Below, one piece after another: positions 32,411 to 43,335 of a stretch of 64,000 nucleotides of DNA. Source of the stretch: Chrysaora quinquecirrha (lineage: Eukaryota; Cnidaria; Scyphozoa; Semaeostomeae; Pelagiidae); contig JACTAT010000004.1 in NCBI GenBank assembly GCA_014526335.1, positions 1,177,180 to 1,241,179 on the forward strand. The letters run 5' to 3'. The translations under genes and the position numbers were made by a program. Position 1 is the stretch's first letter. Each line of letters begins with the position of its first letter. The notes under the pieces were generated by a model. The model saw only the letters and a list, made by a program, of their open reading frames with translations. It was not told the origin of the DNA and did no database searches.

Positions 32411-33725
32411 TTAAGGTGCTATCTTTGTCAAATCAAGCATCCCCAACCGACCGTATTTCACTGGCAGAGACAGCAACAATCGCTCATCATCACTGCAAGA
32501 GCGACCATCATACAAAGCAGGGATCAACTTATTAGGAATGACGTCTTCAGTTGGTTGAAGATGCTCTTTCAACCCTTCAAGTGTATAATTAAATTTATAT
32601 CGATACCCGGCTGTAAATGCACAATACGCAGCTTGTGGACGAAACTTTGTGATCTTGGACAGAATGTTCAGCTGACTTACCCATTCATCCACTTTCTTTA
32701 TTACTGCTTCTCGATATTCCACAGATCCAATCGCAGCATCCAGGTGATTTTGGCCATCAGTTGTTGAAAATGTTTGAAAATCTTTTTTGCATGTTCCTGT
32801 TTTCCAGGCTTTACAATTAACCAAGACTTACAAGGCTTTAGATAATAACCAGCAACTTTCAATAGACGTTCCCATCATGACCTCAAAGTTTGTATTTTGC
32901 CAGCAGAGACTCAATCATCTGCATACGCAGCTTGTTTCGTGTCAGATGTTGATACTGCCTCCAAGAGTGAGGCCGATGCAAGAGCATACACTGGCAGGTT
33001 CCTGGATCTTTTTGGGTAGTGCCTTCTTGTGAGCTAATTTCTGTTCCACCCACGACGAAAAATTTCGCATTTTGATGTTAAGTGTTTATCACGTATGTTG
33101 CAATGATAGGGCATATTAGTCGAATGTTGTGCAGCTTTACCTTCCTATTCATGCGATAAAATGCATTATCAGCATCAACTAGTAATAATGCGTCATATCA
33201 AGCGTCATATGTCTTTTATGGCATGTGCTGCAGCTTTACACCCTGCTTTTTGAACTGCACATAGTTGATAATTACCAGCACTGTTTAGTATATCAGACCG
33301 GAATGTTCGCATAACTGCTCTTGCGATAATTCTACTCATAAAATCCCGAACACCAATTGAACGCAAATCAGGATTTTTGTCCAAAGGTATCAACTATTGC
33401 AGGCGAGAAAAGCTGTCAGAAAATCTATAGAGCTGTCAGCGCCACAGAAACGATTAGTGCAAATCCTCTTGGTGCCAATGAATCACAAAGATCAAGACCT
33501 TTTGTTCCTAAAGCAGCCGATGTCAAGATACGTCGCCAACCATCTGCATCCAAACCCGAGGGACCTGCTGCACCTTTCACTTCTTTTCCAGACGTTTACA
33601 AAAATTTGCCATTGATGCTTTCATATGCATATTCGGTAATCGACTGGCTTGCAACAAAAGATCGTTAAATTTTTCTTCACCATCGGGACATTTCTGATGG
33701 AGTAGCTGAAGGGTCGGATCAACTA
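32411..33725 (-). pseudogene. Reverse-transcriptase relic, N-terminal and central part
   Basis: In several frames the minus strand reads GPSGLDADGWRRILTS-like sequence near 33480-33570. It is followed by IPLDKNPDLRSIGV and QKAGCKAAAHAIKDI (33393-33205), [15 protein letters not shown] (RT motif A, near 33190) and SQEGTTQKDP (motif B, near 33030). The last part is a 137-codon stretch ending LLSLPVKYGRLGMLDLTKI (32824-32411). This is the RT-only family common in cnidarians. It is broken by stops and frame changes and continues beyond the BEL/Pao element at 26470. Confidence 0.7.
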
Positions 33726-33939
33726 GCTCTAAAATTCAAAGATTCTATTTATATAATAGAAGCTTCATTTATTTTCCCATTGACATACGAAGTCACTAAA
33801 CTTCTTGGTGATCTGTTCAATGCTATCCGAAGGCTCATCTTTTTTAACCGAGATTGAATAAATCCAGCTCCTCTGAAAATTCATCCAGATTTCAAATTTT
33901 CCATAACCCCAGTCGTTTTCTCAACTTCTCTACATGCTC
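33726..33939. other. Non-coding stretch before the tRNA array
   Basis: No gene or repeat recognised. Spacer-like sequence of the tRNA array begins near 33940. Confidence 0.35.
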
Positions 33940-34122
33940 TAAAATCTCAAATAGCTTAATTTGTCTTTGTAAACTTTTGTCTAACCTTGCGAGCCCAATG
34001 CTGATTCGTTGCATCAATAATTTTTGCTGAAGTTTTTTTAGTAGAAGTAGTTCATGTTTATAGAATGATTTGCTAAGTTAAATCCTGTAAGTTTTGTTGC
34101 TTCAAGAAAGTTGTGTTGATGT

Positions 34123-34194
34123 GGCTTAGTTGTCTAATGATATGATTCTCACATTGTGTGCGAGACACTCCAGTTTCGATTCCCGGCTGAGCCC
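34123..34194 (+). pseudogene. tRNA-Pro-derived pseudogene, anticodon arm mutated
   Basis: GGCTTAG start and CTGAGCCC end are kept, but the anticodon stem has an A-C mismatch and the loop ATTGTGT would read TGT. The T stem is damaged. Confidence 0.75.
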
Positions 34195-34442
34195 TAACAC
34201 ATTTTGCTTGTAAGCAGACGACATTCTTTCTTTAGACTAACATTTTGATTTGCATTAATCTTTAGTAGCTTAATTTGTCATTCTCAACTTTTAATCCACA
34301 TTGCATACCCAAACATCATTCGTTGTTCCATCAACAATTTTTGCTGAAGCTATGTTAGTAGAAGCAGTTCATGTTTATAAAATGGTCTGTTAAGTAAAAT
34401 CTTGTAAGAAAATTTTGTTGCGTCCAGAAAGTTTTGTTGATG

Positions 34443-34514
34443 GAACTTAGCGATCAAATGATGTGATTCTTGCTTTCGGTGGAGATGCTCCGGGTTCGAT
34501 TCCCGGATAAGCCC
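34443..34514 (+). pseudogene. tRNA-Pro-derived pseudogene, acceptor arm mutated
   Basis: The start reads GGAACTTAGCG, the D region is disrupted and the anticodon loop is TTTCGGT. The T arm CCGGGTTCGATTCCCGG is intact, so a B box remains. Confidence 0.75.
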
Positions 34515-34848
34515 AAACACTCTTTGCTTGCAAACAGTCGATATTCTCTTTTTAGACCAACATTTTGATTGGCATTAAAACGGTCTCAAGTAGCTAAATT
34601 TGCTATTCTCAACGTTTGTTCGACATTGCATTGCAATTTTCACTGAAGTTCTGTTAAGAGGTTAGTAGAAGTAGTTGGTTAGTAGAAAAACTTTTTGCTT
34701 GCAAACAGACGAAAATTCTCTCTTTAGACTTACATTTTGATTGGCATTTAAACGATCTTAAGTAGCTTACTTTGTCATTCTCAAATTTTGTTCGACATTG
34801 CATACCCAAACGTGATTCGTTCCACCAATAATTTTTGCTAAAGCTATG

Positions 34849-36272
34849 CATCGTCAATAGAAGTGAGGACTGGTCTGGAAGCCTATTGTCTTAACTCTTT
34901 GTCTCGATTTTAATGAGACACGTGACCTAACTAAGGGGACGGGAATTGTTTGTCTGTTTGCGTTATGTACTGTGCTATCCTTGATTTCTCTGCGAAACTT
35001 GGCGTTTTTGATTTTAATATTATGCCCATTCAACTTTGCTTTAGTTTATTCACTGTACATAAACTTAATACATGATGGTTTAGATTGCTGGCTATCGGGA
35101 AAGCGCGCGTTGACTAGTATTGCGCAATTTCATTTCTCTCGAATATACTGAAAATGTGAACATTTCAAATTTGTCTTTCCAAATTCACTGTTATTTTTCG
35201 TACAGAGAAATGCGGAAATAAATCTTGGTTTGGAAAAAGAATAGACCTAAGCAATTTATTCCTGATCGGGAGAATTTCGCTAATATTTCCAGAAGGTTCT
35301 CGCATCGGCGGACGTCACTCTCTCTCTAAAGGATTTCTAGGGAATTCTATCGATTGAATATTTTCAGCCGGAAAACTTTTTCTTTCCTGCGTGCAGCCGA
35401 AAGAGTAGAGATTACAGAAGTGGCAAGATTCTGTAGGAAGAATCTGAGGCGTTTGAGTTGAGCCTCAAACTTTGAGCTCCAGCCAGGGGCCGTTCACTCC
35501 CTTGAATCGCGTACATCTTTTGAAGAGTAAAATAAATTTCCCTCGCTTGAGACTGCAAGCAGGTAAAGTTTCCTCGATGTGGGAGAAACTAACATGCGGA
35601 ATTTCAGCCAGTAGTTTCTCCTTTTCTCTGTCAATTGAGAGCAATTCTTTCTTCCCTAGCTGTGTTTTCTTCCGATCAAGAGTCTTCGAATTCTATTATT
35701 TTTCGCAAGGAGGAAGCTCTGAAGATTATTTAATAACTTTTGCTGAGTTTTCCAAGGGTGTGGTAATCGATTCGGATAGAGGGCTTTCGAAAACAGAAAA
35801 GCAGGCGAAAAATAGGAACGAGTAAACGATATGCGAACATTCAGAACAGAATGGTTTTTCCTCTAGAAAATCTAATTTTAGTTTTTGGATGGCTTTGCTG
35901 CTTTTTTTTTATTCAAGTTATTAATTGTAGCTACAATAGAGCTTGTAAGACTGATTATTTTCCTGCTTAAAAAGAAATAGCAGAACTCTCCTAGCGGAAA
36001 TTTTGCCGTGATTCTTATTTCTTGGTATCGGGAGGGACGTATTTAGTACTGAAGAACGATCCCATTCAGGAGGAATTAGCTTATATCCGCAGCCGAGTTG
36101 AACTGCTTATCATACGTGATGGTTTTCTGCAGTCGATTCTCGAACGTTGTCCCCTCAGTTTGATCTCATGACCAAAATAATTTGCGTGTTCAAGTTGTGC
36201 GGCCGAATTCAATAGAATAAAAGAAATTATGACAATAGGTTTCCAGACCAGTCCTCACTTCTATTGACTATG
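34849..36272. mobile_element. TIR DNA transposon, 1424 bp, non-autonomous
   Basis: The left end CATCGTCAATAGAAGTGAGG and the reverse complement of the right end CATAGTCAATAGAAGTGAGG agree over about 43 bases with two mismatches. The flanks repeat AGCTATG (34842-34848 and 36273-36279), a 7-bp target duplication matching the array spacer. The 117-codon frame at 35472-35825 does not resemble a transposase. Seven-base duplications occur in Dada and P elements; Dada is known to favour multicopy small-RNA genes, but this insertion is in the spacer. Confidence 0.8.
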
Positions 36273-36368
36273 AGCTATGCTAGTAGAAGCAGTTCATGTT
36301 TACAGAATGATTTTTTAAGTAAATTCTTGCAAGAACGTTTTCTTGCTTTCTAAAAGCTGTGTTGCTGT

Positions 36369-36440
36369 GGCTTAGTGGTCTAATGGTATGATTCTCGCTT
36401 TGGGTGCGAGAGGCTCCGGGTTCGATTCCCGGCTGAGCCC
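36369..36440 (+). tRNA. tRNA-Pro(TGG)
   Basis: Complete 72-base gene with all four stems paired. Anticodon TGG at 36401-36403, A box TAGTGGTCTAATGG, B box GGTTCGATTCC, T5 stop just after. Confidence 0.93.
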
Positions 36441-36694
36441 AAACACTTTTTGCTTGCAAACAGAAGATATTCTCTCTTTAGACTAACATTTTGATTGGCA
36501 TTAATACGATCTTAAGTAGCTTACTTTGTCATTCTCAACTTTTGTTCGACATTGCATGCCCAAAGATCATTTGTTGTTCCATCAATAAATATTGCTGAAG
36601 CTATGTTAGTAGAATTAGCTCATGTTTATAGAATGATTTTTTAAGTAAAATCTTGCAAGAACATTTTCTTACTTTCTAAAAGGTGGGTTGATGT

Positions 36695-36766
36695 GGCTTA
36701 GTGGTCTAATGGTATGATTCTTGCTTTGGGTGGGAGAGGCTCCGGGTTCGATTCCCGGCTGAGCCC
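36695..36766 (+). tRNA. tRNA-Pro(TGG), anticodon stem mismatch
   Basis: The anticodon stem is CTTGC against GGGAG, with one G-G clash. Other arms intact. No T4 directly downstream (CACTTGTTATTT), so termination may be late. Confidence 0.7.
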
Positions 36767-37016
36767 AAACACTTGTTATTTCCAAACAGACGATATTTTC
36801 TCTTTAGAGTAACATTTTGATTGGCATTAAAACGATCTTAAGTAGCTTACTTTGTCATTCTTAATTTTGTTCGACATTGCATGCCCAAAGATGATTGGTT
36901 CCATCAATAATTTTTGCTGAAGCTATGTTGCTAGAAGCAGTTCATGTTTATAGAGTGATTTTTTAAGTAAAATCTTGTAAGAAAATTTTGTTGCTTCCTG
37001 AAAGTTGTGTTGCTGT

Positions 37017-37087
37017 GGCTTAGTGGTCTAATGGTATGTTTCTCGCTTTCGGTGGACAGGCTCCAGTTTGGATTCCAAGCTAATCCC
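37017..37087 (+). pseudogene. tRNA-Pro pseudogene, 71-base decayed class
   Basis: Carries the class signature CTTTCGGTGGACAGG and CAGTTTGGATTCCAAGC: no anticodon stem, T arm lost. The 5' third stays intact. Confidence 0.85.
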
Positions 37088-37344
37088 AAAAACTTTTTGC
37101 TTGCAAACAGAAGACATTCTCTCTTTAGACTAACATTTTGATTGGCATTAAAACGATCTTAAGTAGCTTACTTTGTCATTCTCAACTTTTGTTCGACATT
37201 GCATGCCCAAAGATCATTTGTTGTTCCATCAATAAATATTGCTGAAGCTATGTTAGTAGAATTAGCTCATTTTTATAGAATGATTTTTTTTTAAGTAAAA
37301 TCTTGCAAGAACATTTTCTTACTTTCTAAAAGGTGTGTTGATGT

Positions 37345-37416
37345 GGCTTAGTGGTCTAATGGTATAATTCTCGCTTTGGGTGTGAGAGGCTCCGGGTTTG
37401 ATTCCAGGCTGAGCCC
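37345..37416 (+). tRNA. tRNA-Pro(TGG), T arm mutated
   Basis: Anticodon arm intact with a G-T pair. The T arm CCGGGTTTGATTCCAGG has lost C56 and one stem pair, weakening the B box. Likely poorly functional. Confidence 0.6.
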
Positions 37417-37667
37417 AAACAGTTTTTGCTTGCAAACAGAAGATATTCTCTCTTTAGACTAACATTTTGATTGGCATTAATAGGATCTTAAGTAGCTTAC
37501 TTTGTCATTCTCAACTTTTGTTCGACATTGCATACCCAAACCTCATTCGTTCCATCAATAATTTTTGCTGAAGCTATGTTAGTAGAATTAGCTCATGTTT
37601 ATAGAATGATCTTTTAAGTAAAATCTTGCAAGAACATTTTCTTGCTTTCTAAAAGCTTTGTTGCTGT

Positions 37668-37739
37668 GGCTTAGTGGTCTAATGGTATAATTCTCGCTTT
37701 GGGTGTGAGAGGCTCCGGGTTCGATTCCCGGCTGAGCCC
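37668..37739 (+). tRNA. tRNA-Pro(TGG)
   Basis: Complete, all stems paired (one G-T in the anticodon stem, GTGAG). T4 follows. Confidence 0.9.
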
Positions 37740-37991
37740 AAACACTTTTCGCTTGCAAACAGAAGATATTCTCTCTTTAGACTAACATTTTGATTGGCAT
37801 TAATAGGATCTTAAGTAGCTTACTTTGTCATTCTCAGCTTTTGTTCGACATTGCATACCCAAACCTCATTCGTTCCATCAAAAATTTTTGCTGAAGCTTT
37901 GTAAGTAGAAGCAGTTTATGTTTACAGAATGATTTTGTTAATTAAAATCATGCAAGAACATTTTCTTGCTTTCTAAAAGCTGTGTTGCTGT

Positions 37992-38063
37992 GGCTTAGTG
38001 GTCTAATAGTATGATTCTCGCTTTGGGTGCGAGAGGCTCCGGGTTCGATTCCCGGCTGAGCCC
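37992..38063 (+). tRNA. tRNA-Pro(TGG)
   Basis: Complete; D loop reads TAATAGTAT instead of TAATGGTAT, which removes one G of the GG pair. T5 follows. Confidence 0.85.
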
Positions 38064-38316
38064 AAATACTTTTTACATGCAAACAGAAGATATTCTCTCT
38101 TTAGACTAACATTTTGACTGGCATTAAAACGATCTTAAGTATCTTACTTTGTCATTCTCAACTTTTGTTCGACATTGCATGCCCAAAGATCATTTGTTGT
38201 TCCATCAATAGTTTTTGCTGAAGCTATGTTAGTAGAATTAGCTCATGTTTATAGAATGATTTTTTAAGTAAAATCTTGCAAGAACATTTTCTTGTTTCTA
38301 AAAGCTGTGTTGCTGT

Positions 38317-38389
38317 GGCTTAGAGGTCTATTGGTATGATTCTCGCTTTGGCTGCGAGAGGTTCCGGCGTTAAATTCCCGGCTAAGCCC
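38317..38389 (+). tRNA. tRNA-Pro variant family (A56), with insertion
   Basis: Anticodon TGG but loop TTTGGCT (C at 37); T loop TTAAATT. One extra base in the T stem (CCGGCG) distinguishes it from its block-2 partner at 42940. Probably not functional. Confidence 0.45.
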
Positions 38390-38642
38390 AAAAAATTTTT
38401 GCTTGCAAACAGACGAAATTCTCTCTTTCAACAAACATTTTGATTGGCATTAAAACGATCTCAAGTAGCTTACTTTGTCATTATTTATTTTGTTCGACAT
38501 TGCATGCATAAACATCATTCGTTGTTCCATCAACAATTTTTGCTGAAGCTATGTTACTAGAAGCAGTTCATGTTTATAGAATGATCTGGTAGGTAAAATT
38601 TTATAAGAAAATTTTCTTGCTTTGTGAAAGCTGTGTTGGTGT

Positions 38643-38713
38643 GGCTTACTGGTCTAATGGTATGATTCTCGCTTTCGGTGGACAGGCTCCAGTTTGGATT
38701 CCAAGCTTATCCC
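38643..38713 (+). pseudogene. tRNA-Pro pseudogene, 71-base decayed class
   Basis: TTTCGGTGGACAGG signature; acceptor start also changed to GGCTTAC. Followed by CACTCTTTGC without a T4 stop. Confidence 0.85.
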
Positions 38714-38962
38714 AAACACTCTTTGCTTGCATACAGACGAAATTCTCTCTTTAGACCAACATTTTGATTGGCATTAAAACGATCTCAAGTCGCTTAATTT
38801 GCTATTCTCAACGTTTGTTCGACATGGCATCCCCAAAGATGATTTGTTCCATCAATAATTTTTGCTGAAGCTATGTTGCTAGAAGCAGTTCATGTTTATA
38901 GAGTGATAAGCTATTAAATCTTTTAAGAAAATTTTGTTGCTTCCTGAAAGTTGTGTTGCTGT

Positions 38963-39033
38963 GGCTTAGTGGTCTAATGGTATGTTTCTCGCTTTCGGTG
39001 GACAGGCTCCAGTTTGGATTCCAAGCTTATCCC
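38963..39033 (+). pseudogene. tRNA-Pro pseudogene, 71-base decayed class
   Basis: Same signature. This unit has no partner in block 2 and is a local duplicate of its neighbour at 39283. Confidence 0.85.
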
Positions 39034-39282
39034 AAACACTCTTTGCTTGCATACAGACGAAATTCTCTCTTTAGACCAACATTTTGATTGGCATTAAAAC
39101 GATCTCAAGTCGCTTAATTTGCTATTCTCAACGCTTGTTCGACATGGCATCCCCAAAGATGATTTGTTCCATCAATAATTTTTGCTGAAGCTATGTTGCT
39201 AGAAGCAGTTCATGTTTATAGAGTGATAAGCTATTAAATCTTTTAAGAAAATTTTGTTGCTTCCTGAAAGTTGTGTTGCTGT

Positions 39283-39353
39283 GGCTTAGTGGTCTAATGG
39301 TATGTTTCTCGCTTTCGGTGGACAGGCTCCAGTTTGGATTCCAAGCTAATCCC
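39283..39353 (+). pseudogene. tRNA-Pro pseudogene, 71-base decayed class
   Basis: Same signature; partner of 43585-43655. Confidence 0.85.
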
Positions 39354-39602
39354 AAACACTCTTTGCTTGCCAACAGACGATATTCTCTCTTTAGAGTAAC
39401 ATTTTGATTGGCATTAAAAAGATCTTAAGTAGCTTACTTTGTCATTCTCAACTTTTGTTCGACATTGCATACCCTAACGCGATTCGTTCCATCAATAATT
39501 TTTGCTGAAGCTATGTTACTAGAAGCAGTTCATGTTTATAGGGTGATAAGTTATTAAATCTTGTAAGAAAATTTTGTTGCTTTCTAAAAGCTGTGTTGCT
39601 GT

Positions 39603-39674
39603 GGCTTAGTGGTCTAATAGTATGATTCTCGTTTTGGGTGCGAGAGGCTCCGGGTTCGATTCCCGGCTGAGCGC
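39603..39674 (+). tRNA. tRNA-Pro(TGG), acceptor end mutated
   Basis: The 3' end is GAGCGC, so the first acceptor pair is G-G. The anticodon stem starts CTCGT (T-G pair). Shared with 43905. T5 follows. Confidence 0.65.
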
Positions 39675-39927
39675 AAACACTTTTTGCTTGCAAACAGAAG
39701 ATATTCTCTCTTTAGACTAACATTTTGATTGGCATTAATAGTATCTTAAGTAGCTTACTTTGTCATTCTCAGCTTTTGTTCGACATTGCATACCCAAACC
39801 TCATTCGTTCCATCAATAACTTTTGCTGAATCTTTGTTAGTAGAAGCAGTTCATGTTTATACAGAATGATTTTTTAAGTAAATTCTTGCAAGAACATTTT
39901 CTTGCTTTCTAAAAGGTGTGTTGATGT

Positions 39928-39999
39928 GGCTTAGTGGTCTAATGGTATGATTCTCGCTTTGGGTGCGAGATGCTCCGAGTTCGATTCCCGGCTGAGCCC
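39928..39999 (+). tRNA. tRNA-Pro(TGG), T stem mismatch
   Basis: T stem CCGAG against CCCGG leaves an A-C mismatch; the block-2 partner at 44230 has restored this pair. Only T3 downstream. Confidence 0.65.
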
Positions 40000-40252
40000 A
40001 AGCACTTTGTGATTGCAAAAAGACGATATTCTCTCTTTATACTTACATTTTGATTAGCATTAAAACGATCTTAAGTAGCTTACTTTGTCATTCTTAATTT
40101 TGTTCGACATTGCATGCCCAAAGATCATTTGTTGTTCCATCAATAGTTTTTGCTGAAGCTATGTTAGTAGAATTAGCTCATGTTTATAGAATGATCTTTT
40201 AAGTAAAATCTTGCAAGAACATTTTCTTGCTTTCTAAAAGCTTTGCTGCTGT

Positions 40253-40324
40253 GGCTTGGTGGTCTAATGGTATGATTCTCGCTTTGGGTGCGAGAGGCTC
40301 CGGGTTCGATTCCCGGATGAGCCC
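40253..40324 (+). tRNA. tRNA-Pro(TGG), acceptor variant
   Basis: Acceptor GGCTTGG against ATGAGCC, with a G-T pair and one G-A clash at the base of the stem. Anticodon and T arms intact. T5 follows. Confidence 0.75.
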
Positions 40325-40573
40325 AAACACTTTTTGCTTGCAAACAGACGAAATTTTCTCTTTAGACTAAATTTTTGATTGGCGTTAAAACGATCACAAG
40401 TAGCTTAATTTGTCATTCTTATCTTTTATTAGACATTGCAAGCCAAAATGTGATTCGTTCCACTAACATTTTTTGCTGATGTTCTGTTAATAGAGGCTGT
40501 TCATGTTTATAGAATGATCTGTTAAGTAATATTTTATAAGTAAATTTTGTTGCTTTCTGAAAGCTGCTTCTGT

Positions 40574-40644
40574 GGCTTAGTGGTCTAATGGTATGATTCT
40601 TGCTTTTGGTGAACAGGCTCCGGTTCGGAATCCAAGCAACTTCC
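40574..40644 (+). pseudogene. tRNA-Pro pseudogene, TTTTGGTGAACAGG subtype
   Basis: Relative of the 71-base class with a GGTTCGGAATCC T arm. Anticodon stem lost and 3' acceptor strand missing. Confidence 0.85.
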
Positions 40645-40893
40645 AAACACTCTTTGCTTGCAAACAGACGATATTCTCTCTTTAGACTAACATTTTGATT
40701 GGCATTAAAACGATCTTAAGTAGCTTACTTTGTCATTCTCAAATTTTGTTCGACATTGCATACCCAAGCGTGATTCGTTCCATCAATAATTTTTGCTAAA
40801 GCTATGTTACTAGAGGCAGTTCATGTTTATAGAGTGATCAGTTATTAAATCTTGTAAGAAAATTTTGTTGCTTCCAGAAAGTTGTGTGGCTGT

Positions 40894-40965
40894 GGCTTAG
40901 TGGTCTAATGGCATGATTCTCGCTTTGGGTGCGAGAGGCTCCGGGTTCGATTCCCGGCTGAGCCC
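40894..40965 (+). tRNA. tRNA-Pro(TGG)
   Basis: Complete; D loop GGCAT instead of GGTAT. All stems paired, T5 follows. Confidence 0.9.
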
Positions 40966-41217
40966 TAACACTTTTTGCTTGCAAACAGAAGATATTCTCT
41001 CTTTAGACTAACATTTTTATTGGCATTAATAGGATCTTAAGTAGCTTACTTTGTCATTCTCAGCTTTTGCTCGACATTGCATATCCAAACGTCATTCGTT
41101 CCATCAATAACTTTTGCTGAAGCTTTGTTAGTAGATGCAGTTCATGTTTACAGAATGATTTTTTTAATTAAAATCTTGCAAGAACATTTTCTTGCTTTCT
41201 AAAAGGTGTGTTGATGT

Positions 41218-41289
41218 GGCTTAGTGGTCTAATGGTATGATTCTCGCTTTGGGTGCGAGAGGCTCCGGGTTCGTTTCCCTGCTGAGCCC
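41218..41289 (+). tRNA. tRNA-Pro(TGG), T arm mutated
   Basis: T arm CCGGGTTCGTTTCCCTG: A58 is T and one stem pair is lost. The rest is intact. Its partner at 45521 keeps the stem pair. Confidence 0.55.
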
Positions 41290-41644
41290 ATGCACTTTTT
41301 GCTTGCAATCAGACGATATTCTCTCTTTAGACTAACATTTTGATTGGCATTAAAACGATCTTAAGTAGCTTACTTTGTCTTTCTCAACTTTTGCTCGACA
41401 TTGCATACCCAAACGTGATTCGTTCCATCAATAATTTTTCCTGAAGCTGGCATTAAAACAATCTGAAGTAGCTTACTGGTCATTATTAATTTTGTTCGAC
41501 TTTGCATGCATAAACATCATTCGTTGTTCCATCATTAATTTTTGCTGAAGCTCTGTTAGTAGAAGCAGTTCATGTTTATAGAATGATTTTTTAAGTAAAA
41601 TCTTGCAAGAACATTTTCTTACTTTCTAAAAGGTGTGTTGATGT

Positions 41645-41716
41645 GGCTTAGTGGTCTAATGGTATAATTCTCGCTTTGGGTGTGAGAGGCTCCGGGTTTG
41701 ATTCCAGGCTGAGCCC
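41645..41716 (+). tRNA. tRNA-Pro(TGG), T arm mutated
   Basis: Duplicate of 37345 with the same C56 loss (GGGTTTGATTCCAGG). Likely poorly functional. Confidence 0.6.
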
Positions 41717-41967
41717 AAACAGTTTTTGCTTGCAAACAGAAGATATTCTCTCTTTAGACTAACATTTTGATTGGCATTAATAGGATCTTAAGTAGCTTAC
41801 TTTGTCATTCTCAACTTTTGTTCGACATTGCATACCCAAACCTCATTCGTTCCATCAATAATTTTTGCTGAAGCTATGTTAGTAGAATTAGCTCATGTTT
41901 ATAGAATGATCTTTTAAGTAAAATCTTGCAAGAACATTTTCTTGCTTTCTAAAAGCTTTGTTGCTGT

Positions 41968-42039
41968 GGCTTAGTGGTCTAATGGTATAATTCTCGCTTT
42001 GGGTGTGAGAGGCTCCTGGTTCGATTCCCGGCTGAGCCC
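41968..42039 (+). tRNA. tRNA-Pro(TGG), T stem mismatch
   Basis: T stem CCTGG against CCCGG gives one mismatch. Otherwise equals 37668. T5 follows. Confidence 0.75.
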
Positions 42040-42291
42040 AAACACTTTTTGCTTGCAAACAGAAGATATTCTCTCTTTAGACTAACATTTTGATTGGCAT
42101 TAATAGGATCTTAAGTAGCTTACTTTGTCATTCTCAGCTTTTGTTCGACATTGCATACCCAAACCTCATTCGTTCCATCAAAAATTTTTGCTGAAGCTTT
42201 GTAAGTAGAAGCAGTTTATGTTTACAGAATGATTTTGTTAATTAAAATCATGCAAGAACATTTTCTTGCTTTCTAAAAGGTGTGTTGATGT

Positions 42292-42363
42292 GGCTTAGTG
42301 GTCTAATGTTATGATTCTCGCTTTGGGTGCGAGAGGCTCCGGGTTCGATTCCCGGCTGAGCCC
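42292..42363 (+). tRNA. tRNA-Pro(TGG)
   Basis: Complete; D loop AATGTTAT instead of AATGGTAT. An extra unit relative to block 1. Confidence 0.87.
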
Positions 42364-42614
42364 AAGCACTTTTTGCTTGCAATCAGACGATATTCTCTCT
42401 TTAGACTAACATTTTGATTGGCATTAAAACGATCCTAAGTAGCTTACTTTGTCATTCTCAACTTTTGCTCGACATTGCATATCCAAACGTCATTCGTTCC
42501 ATCAATAATTTTTCCTGAAGCTATGTTAGTAGAAGCAGTTTATGTTTATAGAATGATCTTTTGAGTAAAATCTTGTAAGAAAATTTTGTTGCTTTCTAAA
42601 AGCTGTGTTGCTGT

Positions 42615-42686
42615 GGCTTAGTGGTCTAATAGTATGATTCTCGCTTTGGGTGCGAGAGGCTCCGGGTTCGATTCCCGGCTGAGCCC
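42615..42686 (+). tRNA. tRNA-Pro(TGG)
   Basis: Complete; identical to its partner at 37992, including the TAATAGTAT D loop. T5 follows. Confidence 0.87.
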
Positions 42687-42939
42687 AAATACTTTTTACA
42701 TGCAAACAGAAGATATTCTCTCTTTAGACTAACATTTTGACTGGCATTAAAACGATCTTAAGTATCTTACTTTGTCATTCTCAACTTTTGTTCGACATTG
42801 CATGCCCAAAGATCATTTGTTGTTCCATCAATAGTTTTTGCTGAAGCTATGTTAGTAGAATTAGCTCATGTTTATAGAATGATTTTTTAAGTAAAATCTT
42901 GCAAGAACATTTTCTTGTTTCTAAAAGCTGTGTTGCTGT

Positions 42940-43011
42940 GGCTTAGAGGTCTATTGGTATGATTCTCGCTTTGGCTGCGAGAGGTTCCGGGTTAAATTCC
43001 CGGCTAAGCCC
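42940..43011 (+). tRNA. tRNA-Pro variant family (A56)
   Basis: All stems pair (acceptor GGCTTAG with CTAAGCC is fully Watson-Crick), but T loop is TTAAATT (C56 to A) and position 37 is C. Function uncertain. Confidence 0.55.
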
Positions 43012-43264
43012 AAAAAATTTTTGCTTGCAAACAGACGAAATTCTCTCTTTCAACAAACATTTTGATTGGCATTAAAACGATCTCAAGTAGCTTACTTTGT
43101 CATTATTTATTTTGTTCGACATTGCATGCATAAACATCATTCGTTGTTCCATCAACAATTTTTGCTGAAGCTATGTTACTAGAAGCAGTTCATGTTTATA
43201 GAATGATCTGGTAGGTAAAATTTTATAAGAAAATTTTCTTGCTTTGTGAAAGCTGTGTTGGTGT

Positions 43265-43335
43265 GGCTTACTGGTCTAATGGTATGATTCTCGCTTTCGG
43301 TGGACAGGCTCCAGTTTGGATTCCAAGCTTATCCC
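43265..43335 (+). pseudogene. tRNA-Pro pseudogene, 71-base decayed class
   Basis: Partner of 38643 with GGCTTAC start and the GTGGACAGG signature. Confidence 0.85.

Larger units (their letters stand above)
37290..41590 (+). repeat. Block duplication, copy 1 (4.3 kb)
   Basis: Matches 41590-45890 unit for unit at an offset of about 4300, rising to 4623 over two units and returning to 4302. That means one extra unit in each copy at different places (42292 in copy 2, 38963 in copy 1). Confidence 0.85.

Noticed and set aside
35472..35825. 117-codon frame inside the 1.4-kb TIR element as transposase
   Set aside because: Too short, Ser/Phe-rich, no catalytic DDE/D pattern visible.
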